A stretch of 64,000 nt of DNA from NCBI GenBank assembly GCA_000818945.1, contig KN805386.1, positions 124,425-188,424 of the forward strand, in the 5' to 3' direction. Source of the stretch: Schizochytrium sp. CCTCC M209059 (Eukaryota; Sar; Bigyra; Thraustochytrida; Thraustochytriidae). The notes beneath the pieces were generated by a model. That model made no database searches and had not been told where the DNA came from. It worked only from the letters and a program-made list of their open reading frames with translations. Within the stretch, counting starts at the first letter, position 1, and each line of letters starts with the position of its first letter. This document shows positions 54,042 through 62,992 of this stretch, in pieces. The translations under genes and the position numbers were made by a program.

Positions 54042-54995
54042 ATGTACGTATAAATGAATCGATGGATGAATACTCGCTCATCACTGTCGAACATGGCGAG
54101 AACGAGTAAGCAATGGCGGATAGTGAGGGGAAGGTCGCTCTATCGGAGAACGTAAAGCGATCGTTGATGAACAAGATTTTCCAGCATCGCACAAACGTCC
54201 TGGATTGCGCGCGCGGGCGCGCGCGCGAGAGAGAAAGAGGGTCAAGGGTTACAGGGGGATTTGAAAAAGAGTTTCAGGAGCTTTCAAATTTTCTTCGTGG
54301 TTGAAAAACATAAAGAATCCCAGATCTCTCACTTCGGAACCTGGCATGCCCAGCTTTACACGCATGCATTGCGTTCAAAAGATTTTATCCTTGTCCGGAC
54401 AGGAAGTCAATGACCTTCCACCAATAAGACGTCCAACAACGATCCTTCTGTACAAAAATCAATGCTTCCACCACTAACTAGGCCTACAACAACAATGAAA
54501 GTTTGAAGTCTATTCTGCTTCTGTTCTTGCTCCGTCATGACGCTCTGCACCACAATGAGGCAAATCTGAAGCGGAAAAAGGCCTACAGTTGTGCTATTGA
54601 TTCTCGCAAAGAAGACCCAGGCATGATCATTGATTCACTGCTCCTCCACAAAAAATGTTCGAATCAAGAACGCCGCACAGCATTTGCCCAACGCATACCA
54701 TGAACAAGCATGACTTCCCCCTTTCATTGCGCTGATCGCACCAATCACAACATGACCAAGCACTATCCTCGCGAAAATGGTTGCTTGAAGTCACTCGGCT
54801 CACATCATCGCAATTTTGGAGTCTTGTAAAGAACCGAAACGTTCAGGCGAGTCTGAACATTTTCCACATCCAGTTATCCGTCCATCCACCAGCCAGCCAG
54901 CCAGCCAGCCAGCCAGCTATATCAAGTTCGCCTCCACAACGCATTGGACTATCTCCCAGCTGGCTGGGCTCGTCCTCGGTCTGAGTTGGTGCTGT
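54042..54995. other. Spacer with a doubtful 63-residue ORF
   Basis: About 950 bp. An ATG ORF at 54113-54304 (MADSEGKVALSENVKRSLMN at its start) is polar and could be a small gene, but it crosses a GC-alternating run (54208-54228) and has no recognisable match. The rest is AT-richer, with a CCAGC tract at 54890-54915 just before the tandem duplication begins. Confidence 0.4.
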
Positions 54996-57177
54996 GGTAT
55001 CATAAAGAGCGAGACGTTAAAATTTTGAGAGTCTGCGCAACCCCAATCTGGTGGTCGCGAAGTCGACCGTGGTGGCCATGAAGACGCCCAAAGGTCAATC
55101 CGGGGGGGGGCTCGCGCCGGTTGGGCGCCGTAGGTCGCGGGTGGGCCCGCGCGGAAAGCTATGCTCGGCAGACTTGGCCGCCGGGCGACACCATGGCTCG
55201 CGAGAGGGCTGAAGGACACGCGGAATGGTGGCGTGGACCTCGCAAGGGTTGGTGCCAGACCGGGGAAAAAGTGCCCCCTATGCAACACCAGCTTTTGCAC
55301 GACCGCGTCGAGGCGAGCAAACGCAACGACGACGAGGGCGGGAAAGAAGTCTGCCGAGGATGCACGAGGATCTGCGCAAAAGGAGCGCTATAATCCGCAA
55401 GAACCTCTGCAATACATGCATAATCCCAATACCCCATCTCGGGCGGGCGGCGACGAAGTTCTTGCACCGACGCTCGCTGATGTGCACCTTTTTGATCCCG
55501 AGAATCTTACATACGAGGACCTGAGCAGCTCCATGGGAGACGCAATCTTCGGAGAAGAAGAAGAAAAAGAAACAGAAAAGAGGAGGTTTTCGCCAAATCC
55601 TCGTCCCGATCCAAAGGCTTCTCATGAGACAGCTGATCGTCACAGCGTCGAGAGCACAGACATAAGTGACGCACCCGAAAAGGAAGTCGCCAAGGTCAAT
55701 GCACTCTATGAAGACGTGGAACATCGAAAACGGTTGGCAAACAACACAAATGGTGATATTTTGCCTGGGACCGATATATTTGGGGCGCGACGGGCGGCAG
55801 TCTCGGAACGCACGGATCTCCCGGAAATGTCGCCTGGAAGGGACGCGGATGAGGTCTCGAAGGAGCTCTCAAGAGCTTCCGATTCCATTCAAGTGATTCA
55901 TGGAAAGATTTGCAAGCTTCGCTCTATGAAAAAACAGTACCATGAGCTGGCGGAAAGGCTTCACGATCGTCTTGAAGTCGTTGATCAGTTGATTGAAGTC
56001 GTCGAAGAAGAGGAGCTCCGAGGGAAAATGTCGGTCAGTCGAGAGCGGCAAAAGCTAGCCACCGAATTTGTTGAGAAACATGGAGATCCGCTGGAAGGCA
56101 TAGATTGCGATTTTAAGCTGGCCGTCACCGCTAGCAAAGTTCTCGATGAATATTTTCGCCATTTCGACATGCAAGATTATCTCAATAAGAGAATTTCCAC
56201 TACGGAAATGCGTGAACGAACACAAGACCTAATCCTCGCTGTCAAAAATGTTCGCAACGAGATCGTCCACGAGAGTGCTTTCAACGAGCTAAAAGACCGG
56301 GAAGCTTTCCGGATGACTTTTTACCTCGCTTGGTATGAACTGGATGAGTTTTACGATGAAAAGATTGCTGAAGCCCTGAAACGATCCATTGTTTCTGCTA
56401 AACAAATCAAGAAAAGGATCTCCGTCATAGCAAAGCAAATTAGAGATGGTTCTTGGGGTGAGCCGAGTGTCATTGTCGCTGAGATTACAATTGCACGCGC
56501 GATAAACTTAGCACGGGCTATAGTGGACATTGCACAAAGACGAGTAACGGCTGGTGCATCTGGCAAAGATCTAGAGGGGTCAATGTATACTGGAGCTTGC
56601 CACTTCAGAAACATTTTTTTACTTGGCAAGCAGATCACTGCAAAATATCCGTCGGCGATCATTTTGCGCGATATTCAAGAACTTGAGACGTTAATAGCGG
56701 CAATGCGATCACTTGTCCGTCAGGCAGAAGAACCCGAGCGTGAGTCAGCGGCTACGGAGCCAGAAAGCGAGTCAGCGACTATCGAGCCAGAAAGCGAGTC
56801 AGCGGCAATGGAGCCAGAAAGTGAATCAGCGACTATCGAGCCAGAAAGCGAGTCAGCGGCAATGGAGCCAGAAAGCGGGGCGGAGCATGAGAACCGAAGG
56901 AGTAGGAAGGCACGAAGAGACCACGACCGGCAACTTCAAAGGCTTTTGCAAGGCGATCACGCACAAGAGTATCGGGTCAAAAACGGAAGAAAAGGAAGAG
57001 AAAAGAGAAGGAAGATGGCAAGGTTGAGGACGAAGATAGAGGAAGAGGAGAAACAGTAGATAACTCTGTTTATCTTCAAATTAAGTTCACTTCATTTCTT
57101 GCATTTCTTGTGTGCATGCGCGTGCTTGTGATAAAAAAAAAGGAATGGGATAAAACGGCAAAGTGAAGCAGCGTAGC
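54996..57177 (+). repeat. Tandem duplication, unit 1 (about 2.18 kb)
   Basis: The unit starts at a shared tatcataaagagcg and includes about 165 bp of upstream sequence, the whole HEPN-like gene and its 3' flank. Unit 2 follows head to tail with a period of 2182 bp. Apart from the HEPN-like window, the 3' repeat tract and the distal 3' flank, differences are single bases. Confidence 0.93.
55161..57059 (+). CDS. HEPN-like domain protein, tandem copy 1
   Basis: A 632-residue intronless protein. The N-terminus (MLGRLGRRATPWLARGLK) is basic and amphipathic like a mitochondrial presequence, then a CPLC..C cysteine cluster at 38-46. Residues 70-235 are polar and disordered. A coiled coil at about 235-300 precedes the HEPN-like domain at about 312-430, with CDFKL, ASKVLDEYF, RNEIVH (Arg365, His370) and DREAFRMTF. 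A second helical region at about 435-520 (AINLARAIVDIAQRR) follows, then five 9-residue units (ESA-[AT]-[TMI]-EPES) and a basic tail. It is paralogous to the gene at 53679 and to copy 2. Family knowledge of HEPN domains suggests RNA cleavage or protein interaction; the substrate and activity are unknown. The start is the first ATG of the duplicated frame. Confidence 0.75.
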   Translation: MLGRLGRRATPWLARGLKDTRNGGVDLARVGARPGKKCPLCNTSFCTTASRRANATTTRAGKKSAEDARGSAQKERYNPQEPLQYMHNPNTPSRAGGDEVLAPTLADVHLFDPENLTYEDLSSSMGDAIFGEEEEKETEKRRFSPNPRPDPKASHETADRHSVESTDISDAPEKEVAKVNALYEDVEHRKRLANNTNGDILPGTDIFGARRAAVSERTDLPEMSPGRDADEVSKELSRASDSIQVIHGKICKLRSMKKQYHELAERLHDRLEVVDQLIEVVEEEELRGKMSVSRERQKLATEFVEKHGDPLEGIDCDFKLAVTASKVLDEYFRHFDMQDYLNKRISTTEMRERTQDLILAVKNVRNEIVHESAFNELKDREAFRMTFYLAWYELDEFYDEKIAEALKRSIVSAKQIKKRISVIAKQIRDGSWGEPSVIVAEITIARAINLARAIVDIAQRRVTAGASGKDLEGSMYTGACHFRNIFLLGKQITAKYPSAIILRDIQELETLIAAMRSLVRQAEEPERESAATEPESESATIEPESESAAMEPESESATIEPESESAAMEPESGAEHENRRSRKARRDHDRQLQRLLQGDHAQEYRVKNGRKGREKRRKMARLRTKIEEEEKQ

Positions 57178-59356
57178 CTATCATAAAGAGCGGGACGTTA
57201 AAATTTTGAGAGTCTGCGCAACCCCAATCTGGTGGTCGCGAAGTCGACCGTGGTGGCCATGAAGACGCCCAAAGGTCAATCCGGGGGGGGGGCTCGCGCC
57301 GGTTGGGCGCCGTAGGTCGCGGGTGGGCCCGCGCGGAAAGCTATGCTCGGCAGACTTGGCCGCCGGGCGACACCATGGCTCGCGAGAGGGCTGAAGGACA
57401 CGCGGAATGGTGGCGTGGACCTCGCAAGGGTTGGTGCCAGACCGGGGAAAAAGTGCCCCCTATGCAACACCAGCTTTTGCACGACCGCGTCGAGGCGAGC
57501 AAACGCAACGACGACGAGGGCGGGAAAGAAGTCTGCCGAGGATGCACGAGGATCTGCGCAAAAGGAGCGCTATAATCCGCAAGAACCTCTGCAATACATG
57601 CATAATCCCAATACCCCATCTCGGGCGGGCGGCGACGAAGTTCTTGCACCGACGCTCGCTGATGTGCACCTTTTTGATCCCGAGAATCTTACATACGAGG
57701 ACCTGAGCAGCTCCATGGGAGACGCAATCTTCGGAGAAGAAGAAGAAAAAGAAACAGAAAAGAGGAGGTTTTCGCCAAATCCTCGTCCCGATCCAAAGGC
57801 TTCTCATGAGACAGCTGATCGTCACAGCGTCGAGAGCACAGACATAAGTGACGCACCCGAAAAGGAAGTCGCCAAGGTCAATGCACTCTATGAAGACGTG
57901 GAACATCGAAAACGGTTGGCAAACAACACAAATGGTGATATTTTGCCTGGGACCGATATATTTGGGGCGCGACGGGCGGCAGTCTCGGAACGCACGGATC
58001 TCCCGGAAATGTCGCCTGGAAGGGACGCGGATGAGGTCTCGAAGGAGCTCTCAAGAGCTTCCGATTCCATTCAAGTGATTCATGGAAAGATTTGCAAGCT
58101 TCGCTCTATGAAAAAACAGTACCATGAGCTGGCGGAAAGGCTTCACGATCGTCTTGAAGTCGTTGATCAGCTGATTGAAGTCGTCGAAGAAGAGGAGCTC
58201 CGAGGGAAAATGTCGGTCAGTCGAGAGCGGCAAAAGCTAGCCACCGAATTTGTTGAGAAACATGGGGATCCGCTGGAAGGCATAGATTGCGATTTTAAGC
58301 TGGCCGTCACCGCTAGCAATGTTCTCGATGAATATTTTCGCAATTTCGGCAAGCAAAGTCATGTCCATAAGAGAATTGCCACCAAGACAATCCCTGCACG
58401 AACAAACGACCTAATAAACGCTGTCAAAAATGTTCGCAACAGGATCATCCACGAGAGAGCTTTCAACGAGCTAAAAGACCGGGAAGCTTTCCGGATGACT
58501 TTTTACCTCGCTTGGTATGAGCTGGATAAGTTTCACGATGGGAAGAGTGCTGAAACCCTGGAACAATCCATCACATATGCTGAACGAATCAAGAGAACGA
58601 CCTCTTTCATAGCAGAGCAAATTAGAGATGGTTCTTGGGGTGAGCCGAGTGTCATTGTCGCTGAGATTACAATTACACGCGCGATAAACTTAGCACGGGC
58701 TATAGTGGACATTGCACAAAGACGAGTAACGGCTGGTGCATCTGGCAAAGATCTAGAGGGGTCAATGTATACTGGAGCTTGCCACTTCAGAAACATTTTT
58801 TTACTTGGCAAGCAGATCACTGCAAAATATCCGTCGGCGATCATTTTGCGCGATATTCAAGAACTTGAGACATTAATAGCGGCAATGCGATCATTTGTCC
58901 GTCAGGCAGAAGAACCCGAGCGTGAGTCAGCGGCTATGGAGCCAGAAAGCGAGTCAGCGACTATCGAGCCAGAAAGCGAGTCAGCGACTATCGAGCCAGA
59001 AAGTGAATCAGCGACTATCGAGCCAGAAAGCGAGTCAGCGGCAATGGAGCCAGAAAGCGGGACGGAGCATGAGAACCGAAGGAGTCGGAAGGCACGAAGA
59101 GACCACGACCGGCAACTTCAAAGGCTTTTGCCAGGCGATCACGCACAAGAGTATCGGGTCAAAAACGGAAGAAAAGGAAGAGAAAAGAGAAGGAAGATGG
59201 CAAGGTTGAGGACGAAGATAGAGGAAGAGGAGGAACAGTAGATAACCCTGTCATCCTCAAATTTAGTTCACTTCATTTCTTGCATTTCTTGTGCATGCGC
59301 GCGCTTGTGATAAAAAAAGGAATAGGATAGATCGTCAAAGTGAAGCAGAGCATATA
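57178..59356 (+). repeat. Tandem duplication, unit 2 (about 2.18 kb)
   Basis: The direct repeat of 54996-57177. The upstream 160 bp and first 975 nt of coding match unit 1 with about two silent changes and an extra G in a G-run. Similarity fades after the gtgaagcag string near 59340-59350. Confidence 0.93.
57343..59241 (+). CDS. HEPN-like domain protein, tandem copy 2 (diverged domain)
   Basis: A 632-residue sister of the gene at 55161. Residues 1-325 are identical in translation, including the presequence-like start, the CPLC..C cluster and the coiled coil. Residues 326-426, the HEPN-like domain, differ from copy 1 at about 35 positions, yet RNRIIH keeps Arg365 and His370 and a central block (AFNELKDREAFRMTFYLAWY) is unchanged. 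From 427 on it is again nearly identical (changes at 445 and 518, a shuffled ESATIEPES unit array, and two near the end). Frame, length and motif are intact, so both copies appear functional with altered specificity. It is convergent with NAD kinase, 247 bp away. Confidence 0.75.
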   Translation: MLGRLGRRATPWLARGLKDTRNGGVDLARVGARPGKKCPLCNTSFCTTASRRANATTTRAGKKSAEDARGSAQKERYNPQEPLQYMHNPNTPSRAGGDEVLAPTLADVHLFDPENLTYEDLSSSMGDAIFGEEEEKETEKRRFSPNPRPDPKASHETADRHSVESTDISDAPEKEVAKVNALYEDVEHRKRLANNTNGDILPGTDIFGARRAAVSERTDLPEMSPGRDADEVSKELSRASDSIQVIHGKICKLRSMKKQYHELAERLHDRLEVVDQLIEVVEEEELRGKMSVSRERQKLATEFVEKHGDPLEGIDCDFKLAVTASNVLDEYFRNFGKQSHVHKRIATKTIPARTNDLINAVKNVRNRIIHERAFNELKDREAFRMTFYLAWYELDKFHDGKSAETLEQSITYAERIKRTTSFIAEQIRDGSWGEPSVIVAEITITRAINLARAIVDIAQRRVTAGASGKDLEGSMYTGACHFRNIFLLGKQITAKYPSAIILRDIQELETLIAAMRSFVRQAEEPERESAAMEPESESATIEPESESATIEPESESATIEPESESAAMEPESGTEHENRRSRKARRDHDRQLQRLLPGDHAQEYRVKNGRKGREKRRKMARLRTKIEEEEEQ

Positions 59357-59488
59357 TATCTTTTGAAAATAAAAATTCATTTTCTCTTCAACGGCCATTA
59401 GCCTACCAGGCGTACACCCAAATAATTGATGATGATACTCAGACGCTCGAACCAAAGCAGGCAAGGGACCAGGGCCTAGAGCTTAGAC

Positions 59489-61495
59489 CTACAGATTCGC
59501 ACTCGATGCCGATGACGGAATTGGTCGAGTTGATGGGCTCGACTGGAAAGAAGGCGTCGAGGCCGTCGCATGCAGTGTAGAGCGCGTAAACGACTTCTGC
59601 ATGGTCCGCTCATTCCAGTTAAAGCCCTCTTTGATTGCAGAAAACCAGTCTTCACTTTCCCCTTGACTACAGATGCTTGGCACGGGGAATTCCGAGACGG
59701 AAATGACGACAGACTCACCTTGTTTGAGCTCGAGACGGTCGCGACCATCGAAAGATACCCAGGCGCTCGAGCGAGCAGCCTCGTTCACCTTGATGCGGAC
59801 CTGGCTCGTGTCCGGAATGACAATGGGACGGAACGAAAGTGAATGTGGGCACACCGGCGTGATCGCAACACAAGGAATAGCGGGGTGCACCATCGACCCG
59901 CCCGCTGACAGCGAGTATGCCGTGCTCCCGGTAGGCGTCGAGACAATGATTCCGTCGCCTTGGACGTGTGTGATGGGCGTCTCGCTATTTCCGATAAAGA
60001 GGTCGCAATTGATGATGGAGGACTCAGGGCCGCGGTCCACGACGATCTCGTTGAGCACTGTGCGAATGACCCGCGTCTGCGCCGCTCCACCTGCAGTGCC
60101 TTGCGACGACGCTCCACGCGTCTTTCGCGCCGGCAGCACGCGGGCTTCGAGACGCATGCGGAGCGTCAAGACCATGATATTCTCCATGACCGACCGCAGA
60201 GTGCTGCGCGCCTCGCTCAGCGCAAAAGCGCTTAGAAACCCGAGTGAGCCCATGTGGATTGAGTACACAGGCGGGCACCCGCGCGGGAAAAGATGTGATA
60301 GCCAGATGATTGTGCCATCGCCGCCCACCGCGACGCAAAGATCGATCGGCATCGTTTGGATGTCGTCATGCGAGGCCTGCACGACGGCGAGTTCTCGCAG
60401 CGCGTGCACAAAGTCGTCGGATTCGCGCTTGCGATCAAAGGCCGCTTGTTCCGCCACAACAGTGACCTTAAAGTCGCCGCGCGTGAGAAAGCGCGCGAGG
60501 TCGATCATGGCGTCGGCGCACTCGGGTTCGCCGGGTTTTTTCACAATAAGGACCGTGCGCGGCTTGCGCATCCACCGCGCCTGAACGAGCGTCTTTGTGA
60601 TGTGCGGAATGTGAATGCGGCCCTGTGGTACTTTGAGCATGGTGCAATGCTGGTCATTGCATGTGAGCAGCCGGTAGCCGGCGTGTTTTTTGTTGGCATC
60701 GCGAGGCTCGATCTTGAAATTTTGTAGATCTTCCACTCCTTTTTGGATCGTTGTTGGCTCGGACGCGGACGTCGGAGCAAAAGTGGCTGCCAGGTCTAGC
60801 GACGGCGGCAGAGTTTCCGCGTGGTGGGACAGCGCGTGTTGCGGGAATTGGTCGGCCCCGGCCGACGACGAGTTCGTTGAGCAGCCACAACAATTTTCTT
60901 CACGGAACGAACACACGCGCGCAAGGCGAGAGTACGAGGAGAAGAAGACACCATCGTCGGAGGATGCCCGTTCGCGCGTCTCTTCCTTTCTATGCTTGAG
61001 TTGCTGCACGGTCTTGGGGCCACCAGGATAAGGAACTTCGGTTGTCCAATTGTTTTTGATTTTCTTGTTGAACTCTTGTGAAGATTCGTGGGGCTTTATG
61101 CCGGTGGCCGATGCTGCACGATTCTGGAGCCGAGATTTTTTTTCCCCCTCGCCACCACTGTTGCTCCCATTGCTCACTTCGCTGCTAACGCTTGCATTGC
61201 TACTAAGATTTGAGTCTCCGTTGGTGGTCCTGGCCAAAGGTGGCGCCGGAAAGTGCGAAAGTCGGAGGGCGCTCTGTTCACCTTCACTTGGGGGAGTGGC
61301 GACGCCATTTGGCGAGCTCTCGCCGTTCGATGTCGAGCTCTCGCGATTCGCTCGAGATGCTTCTTCGCGGAGCCTGGCCACTTCGGCTTCGAGCTGCCGA
61401 ATACGCTCGTCGCGGGTTTCGAGGGCCTCTGCGACTTGCTTCAGACCGCCGATCGCATCGTTGAGCGTCTGCGACGCGCCATGCTCCTTGCTCAT
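59489..61495 (-). CDS. NAD kinase
   Basis: A 668-residue intronless protein. Residues 1-300 are an extension with a short coiled coil (about 15-48), Ser/Asn-rich linker and no clear targeting peptide. The kinase core, about 310-625, carries the family hallmarks: GGDGT at 391-395 (ATP site), SLGFLSAF (417-424), the LNE pair at 481-483 and STPTGSTAYSLSAGG at 519-533 (NAD binding). The enzyme phosphorylates NAD to NADP at the adenosine 2'-OH, supplying NADPH metabolism such as fatty acid synthesis. The C-terminal 45 residues are Ser/Thr/Pro-rich. An SSQGTAGGAA insertion (463-472) enlarges a loop before the NE motif. The start is the first ATG; the core is clearly eukaryotic or bacterial ATP-NADK type. 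Confidence 0.95.
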   Translation of the reverse strand: MSKEHGASQTLNDAIGGLKQVAEALETRDERIRQLEAEVARLREEASRANRESSTSNGESSPNGVATPPSEGEQSALRLSHFPAPPLARTTNGDSNLSSNASVSSEVSNGSNSGGEGEKKSRLQNRAASATGIKPHESSQEFNKKIKNNWTTEVPYPGGPKTVQQLKHRKEETRERASSDDGVFFSSYSRLARVCSFREENCCGCSTNSSSAGADQFPQHALSHHAETLPPSLDLAATFAPTSASEPTTIQKGVEDLQNFKIEPRDANKKHAGYRLLTCNDQHCTMLKVPQGRIHIPHITKTLVQARWMRKPRTVLIVKKPGEPECADAMIDLARFLTRGDFKVTVVAEQAAFDRKRESDDFVHALRELAVVQASHDDIQTMPIDLCVAVGGDGTIIWLSHLFPRGCPPVYSIHMGSLGFLSAFALSEARSTLRSVMENIMVLTLRMRLEARVLPARKTRGASSQGTAGGAAQTRVIRTVLNEIVVDRGPESSIINCDLFIGNSETPITHVQGDGIIVSTPTGSTAYSLSAGGSMVHPAIPCVAITPVCPHSLSFRPIVIPDTSQVRIKVNEAARSSAWVSFDGRDRLELKQGESVVISVSEFPVPSICSQGESEDWFSAIKEGFNWNERTMQKSFTRSTLHATASTPSFQSSPSTRPIPSSASSANL

Positions 61496-62227
61496 GATGC
61501 TCCGGAGTTCTGCGCTTCGCTCCTTGTCCTTTATCTCCTCCTTGTCGTCCTGCGCGCCAGGCCAGGCCAGGCAGGCTCTCGACTTTCTCCACGCCTTCTT
61601 CTTTGCAAACAGCGGGACGCCCCCCCCTTGCTCCTGCTCCTGCTCTTCCCGTTCTCCTTCTCCCTCCTTTGCCCCCGCCGTCCACGCCGTGCACGTCGTC
61701 CTCGGCGTCCGCCGTCCTCGCCTCGTCTGCCGCGAGGGCCAGGTGACCGGTGACTCGACCGCCTCGCCCGCGCCTCCTGCGCCGCCGCGCTCCCGCGGCG
61801 CCGCGCGAGATGCGACTCGCGCCCGGCGGCGGCGCGCGGCGTCGCGCGCTCGCTGCCTGTGCCCGCCCGCCCGCGCCCGAGTTGGAGATCTGCGCGCCGC
61901 GCTGCGCGTCCGTGCGGCGCGCCGTGGAAGCCGCGCGAGCAGAGGAGAAGAGGGGCGCCTCTTACTTCCTTAGTACCTGCGGAGGGAGGGAGAGCCCTGC
62001 CTGGCCTGCGAGAAGGGCCACGAGATGGGCGACCACGGGCTCCGGCACCGGCGGTACAGCACGCGCACGCACGTGCAGCGGCTGCCGGGGGAGGGGTGAG
62101 CGGATGCAGCGGCTGGCGAGTTTGGGCGGCGAGCGGGTCTGCGCGGCGGAGGCGGCTTGAAGAGGCACTTCCGTAGTGAAGAGGAGGCGACGACGTGACC
62201 CGCCCGACAGACACATACAAACACACC

Positions 62228-62262
<35 letters not shown>

Positions 62263-62659
62263 CAGATTCTGACGTGTAAGTGTATACGATGAATACGTAC
62301 GTACGTTCATTCATTTGTCGTTCGTCCGTCGTTTGTTTGTTCGTTCGTTCGTTCGTTCGTCCGTTCACGAGCTCGCTCCGAGTCGTTCGGTTGCTCGCGG
62401 GTTGTGTGAAGTCATGACCACGGGAACGACAAAGACTTGTCCGGAGCTAGATTGGATTGTCTGTGAAGAGGAATGAATGTCTGCGTGAGGTATATACGTA
62501 TAGTAGTACACTACGTATACATGTGTTCGTGCATGCATGTGCACAAAGATGGGTTTCGCGCCACCACAATTGCGGCGGTCCTAGATTGCAGGAAAGGCGG
62601 AGCTTCAGTAGTATGTATATTGATGAGCCGCAGAGTTCGGTAAGTTAGAAGACACGGAG
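61496..62659. other. Spacer upstream of NAD kinase
   Basis: About 1.2 kb. The first 700 bp are GC-rich and pyrimidine-rich (NAD kinase promoter and 5' UTR). A (CAG)n run at 62230-62262 and a (TTCG)n run at 62338-62360 follow, then AT-richer sequence with tatatacgtata near 62491. Arg-rich ORFs on both strands are not convincing. Confidence 0.5.
62230..62262. repeat. (CAG)n trinucleotide microsatellite
   Basis: Eleven CAG triplets in noncoding sequence between NAD kinase and the dehydrogenase gene. Confidence 0.95.
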
Positions 62660-62893
62660 CGAAAATATCAAGTAGACGCTAATGTAAAGTCTTGCATGCT
62701 TGGCAGAAACAACTCCAAATCAATTTAGTTCAAGCCCTCAATCGGCCACTATCGTCGGCCGCAATACCATGGTGCAACGAAAATATCAAGCAGACGCTAA
62801 TGTAAAGTCCTGCATGCTTGGCAGAAACAACCCAAATCAATTCAATTCGAGCCCTCAGTCGGCCACGGTAGTCGGCCGCTACCATGGCCGATC
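62660..62893. repeat. Tandem duplication of a 118-bp unit
   Basis: Units at 62660-62777 and 62778-62893 share cgaaaatatcaag, gacgctaatgtaaagtc, tgcatgcttggcagaaac and cggccac, with about 10% substitutions. It lies about 100 bp 3' of the dehydrogenase stop. Neither copy codes for anything recognisable. Confidence 0.9.
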
Positions 62894-62992
62894 AACCTAG
62901 CAGGTAGGTAAATCTGTCCTCTGCAAGTGATCGGCAGGCAGCGAGGAATAGGTGATAAAAACGAAAATTTCGGCTTGGTCGAGAAAATAAGG

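Noticed and set aside
54113..54304. A 63-residue ORF between the HEPN-like genes
   Set aside because: It crosses a GCGCGC run, has no match to a known fold and lacks a copy in the duplicated units; left as doubtful.
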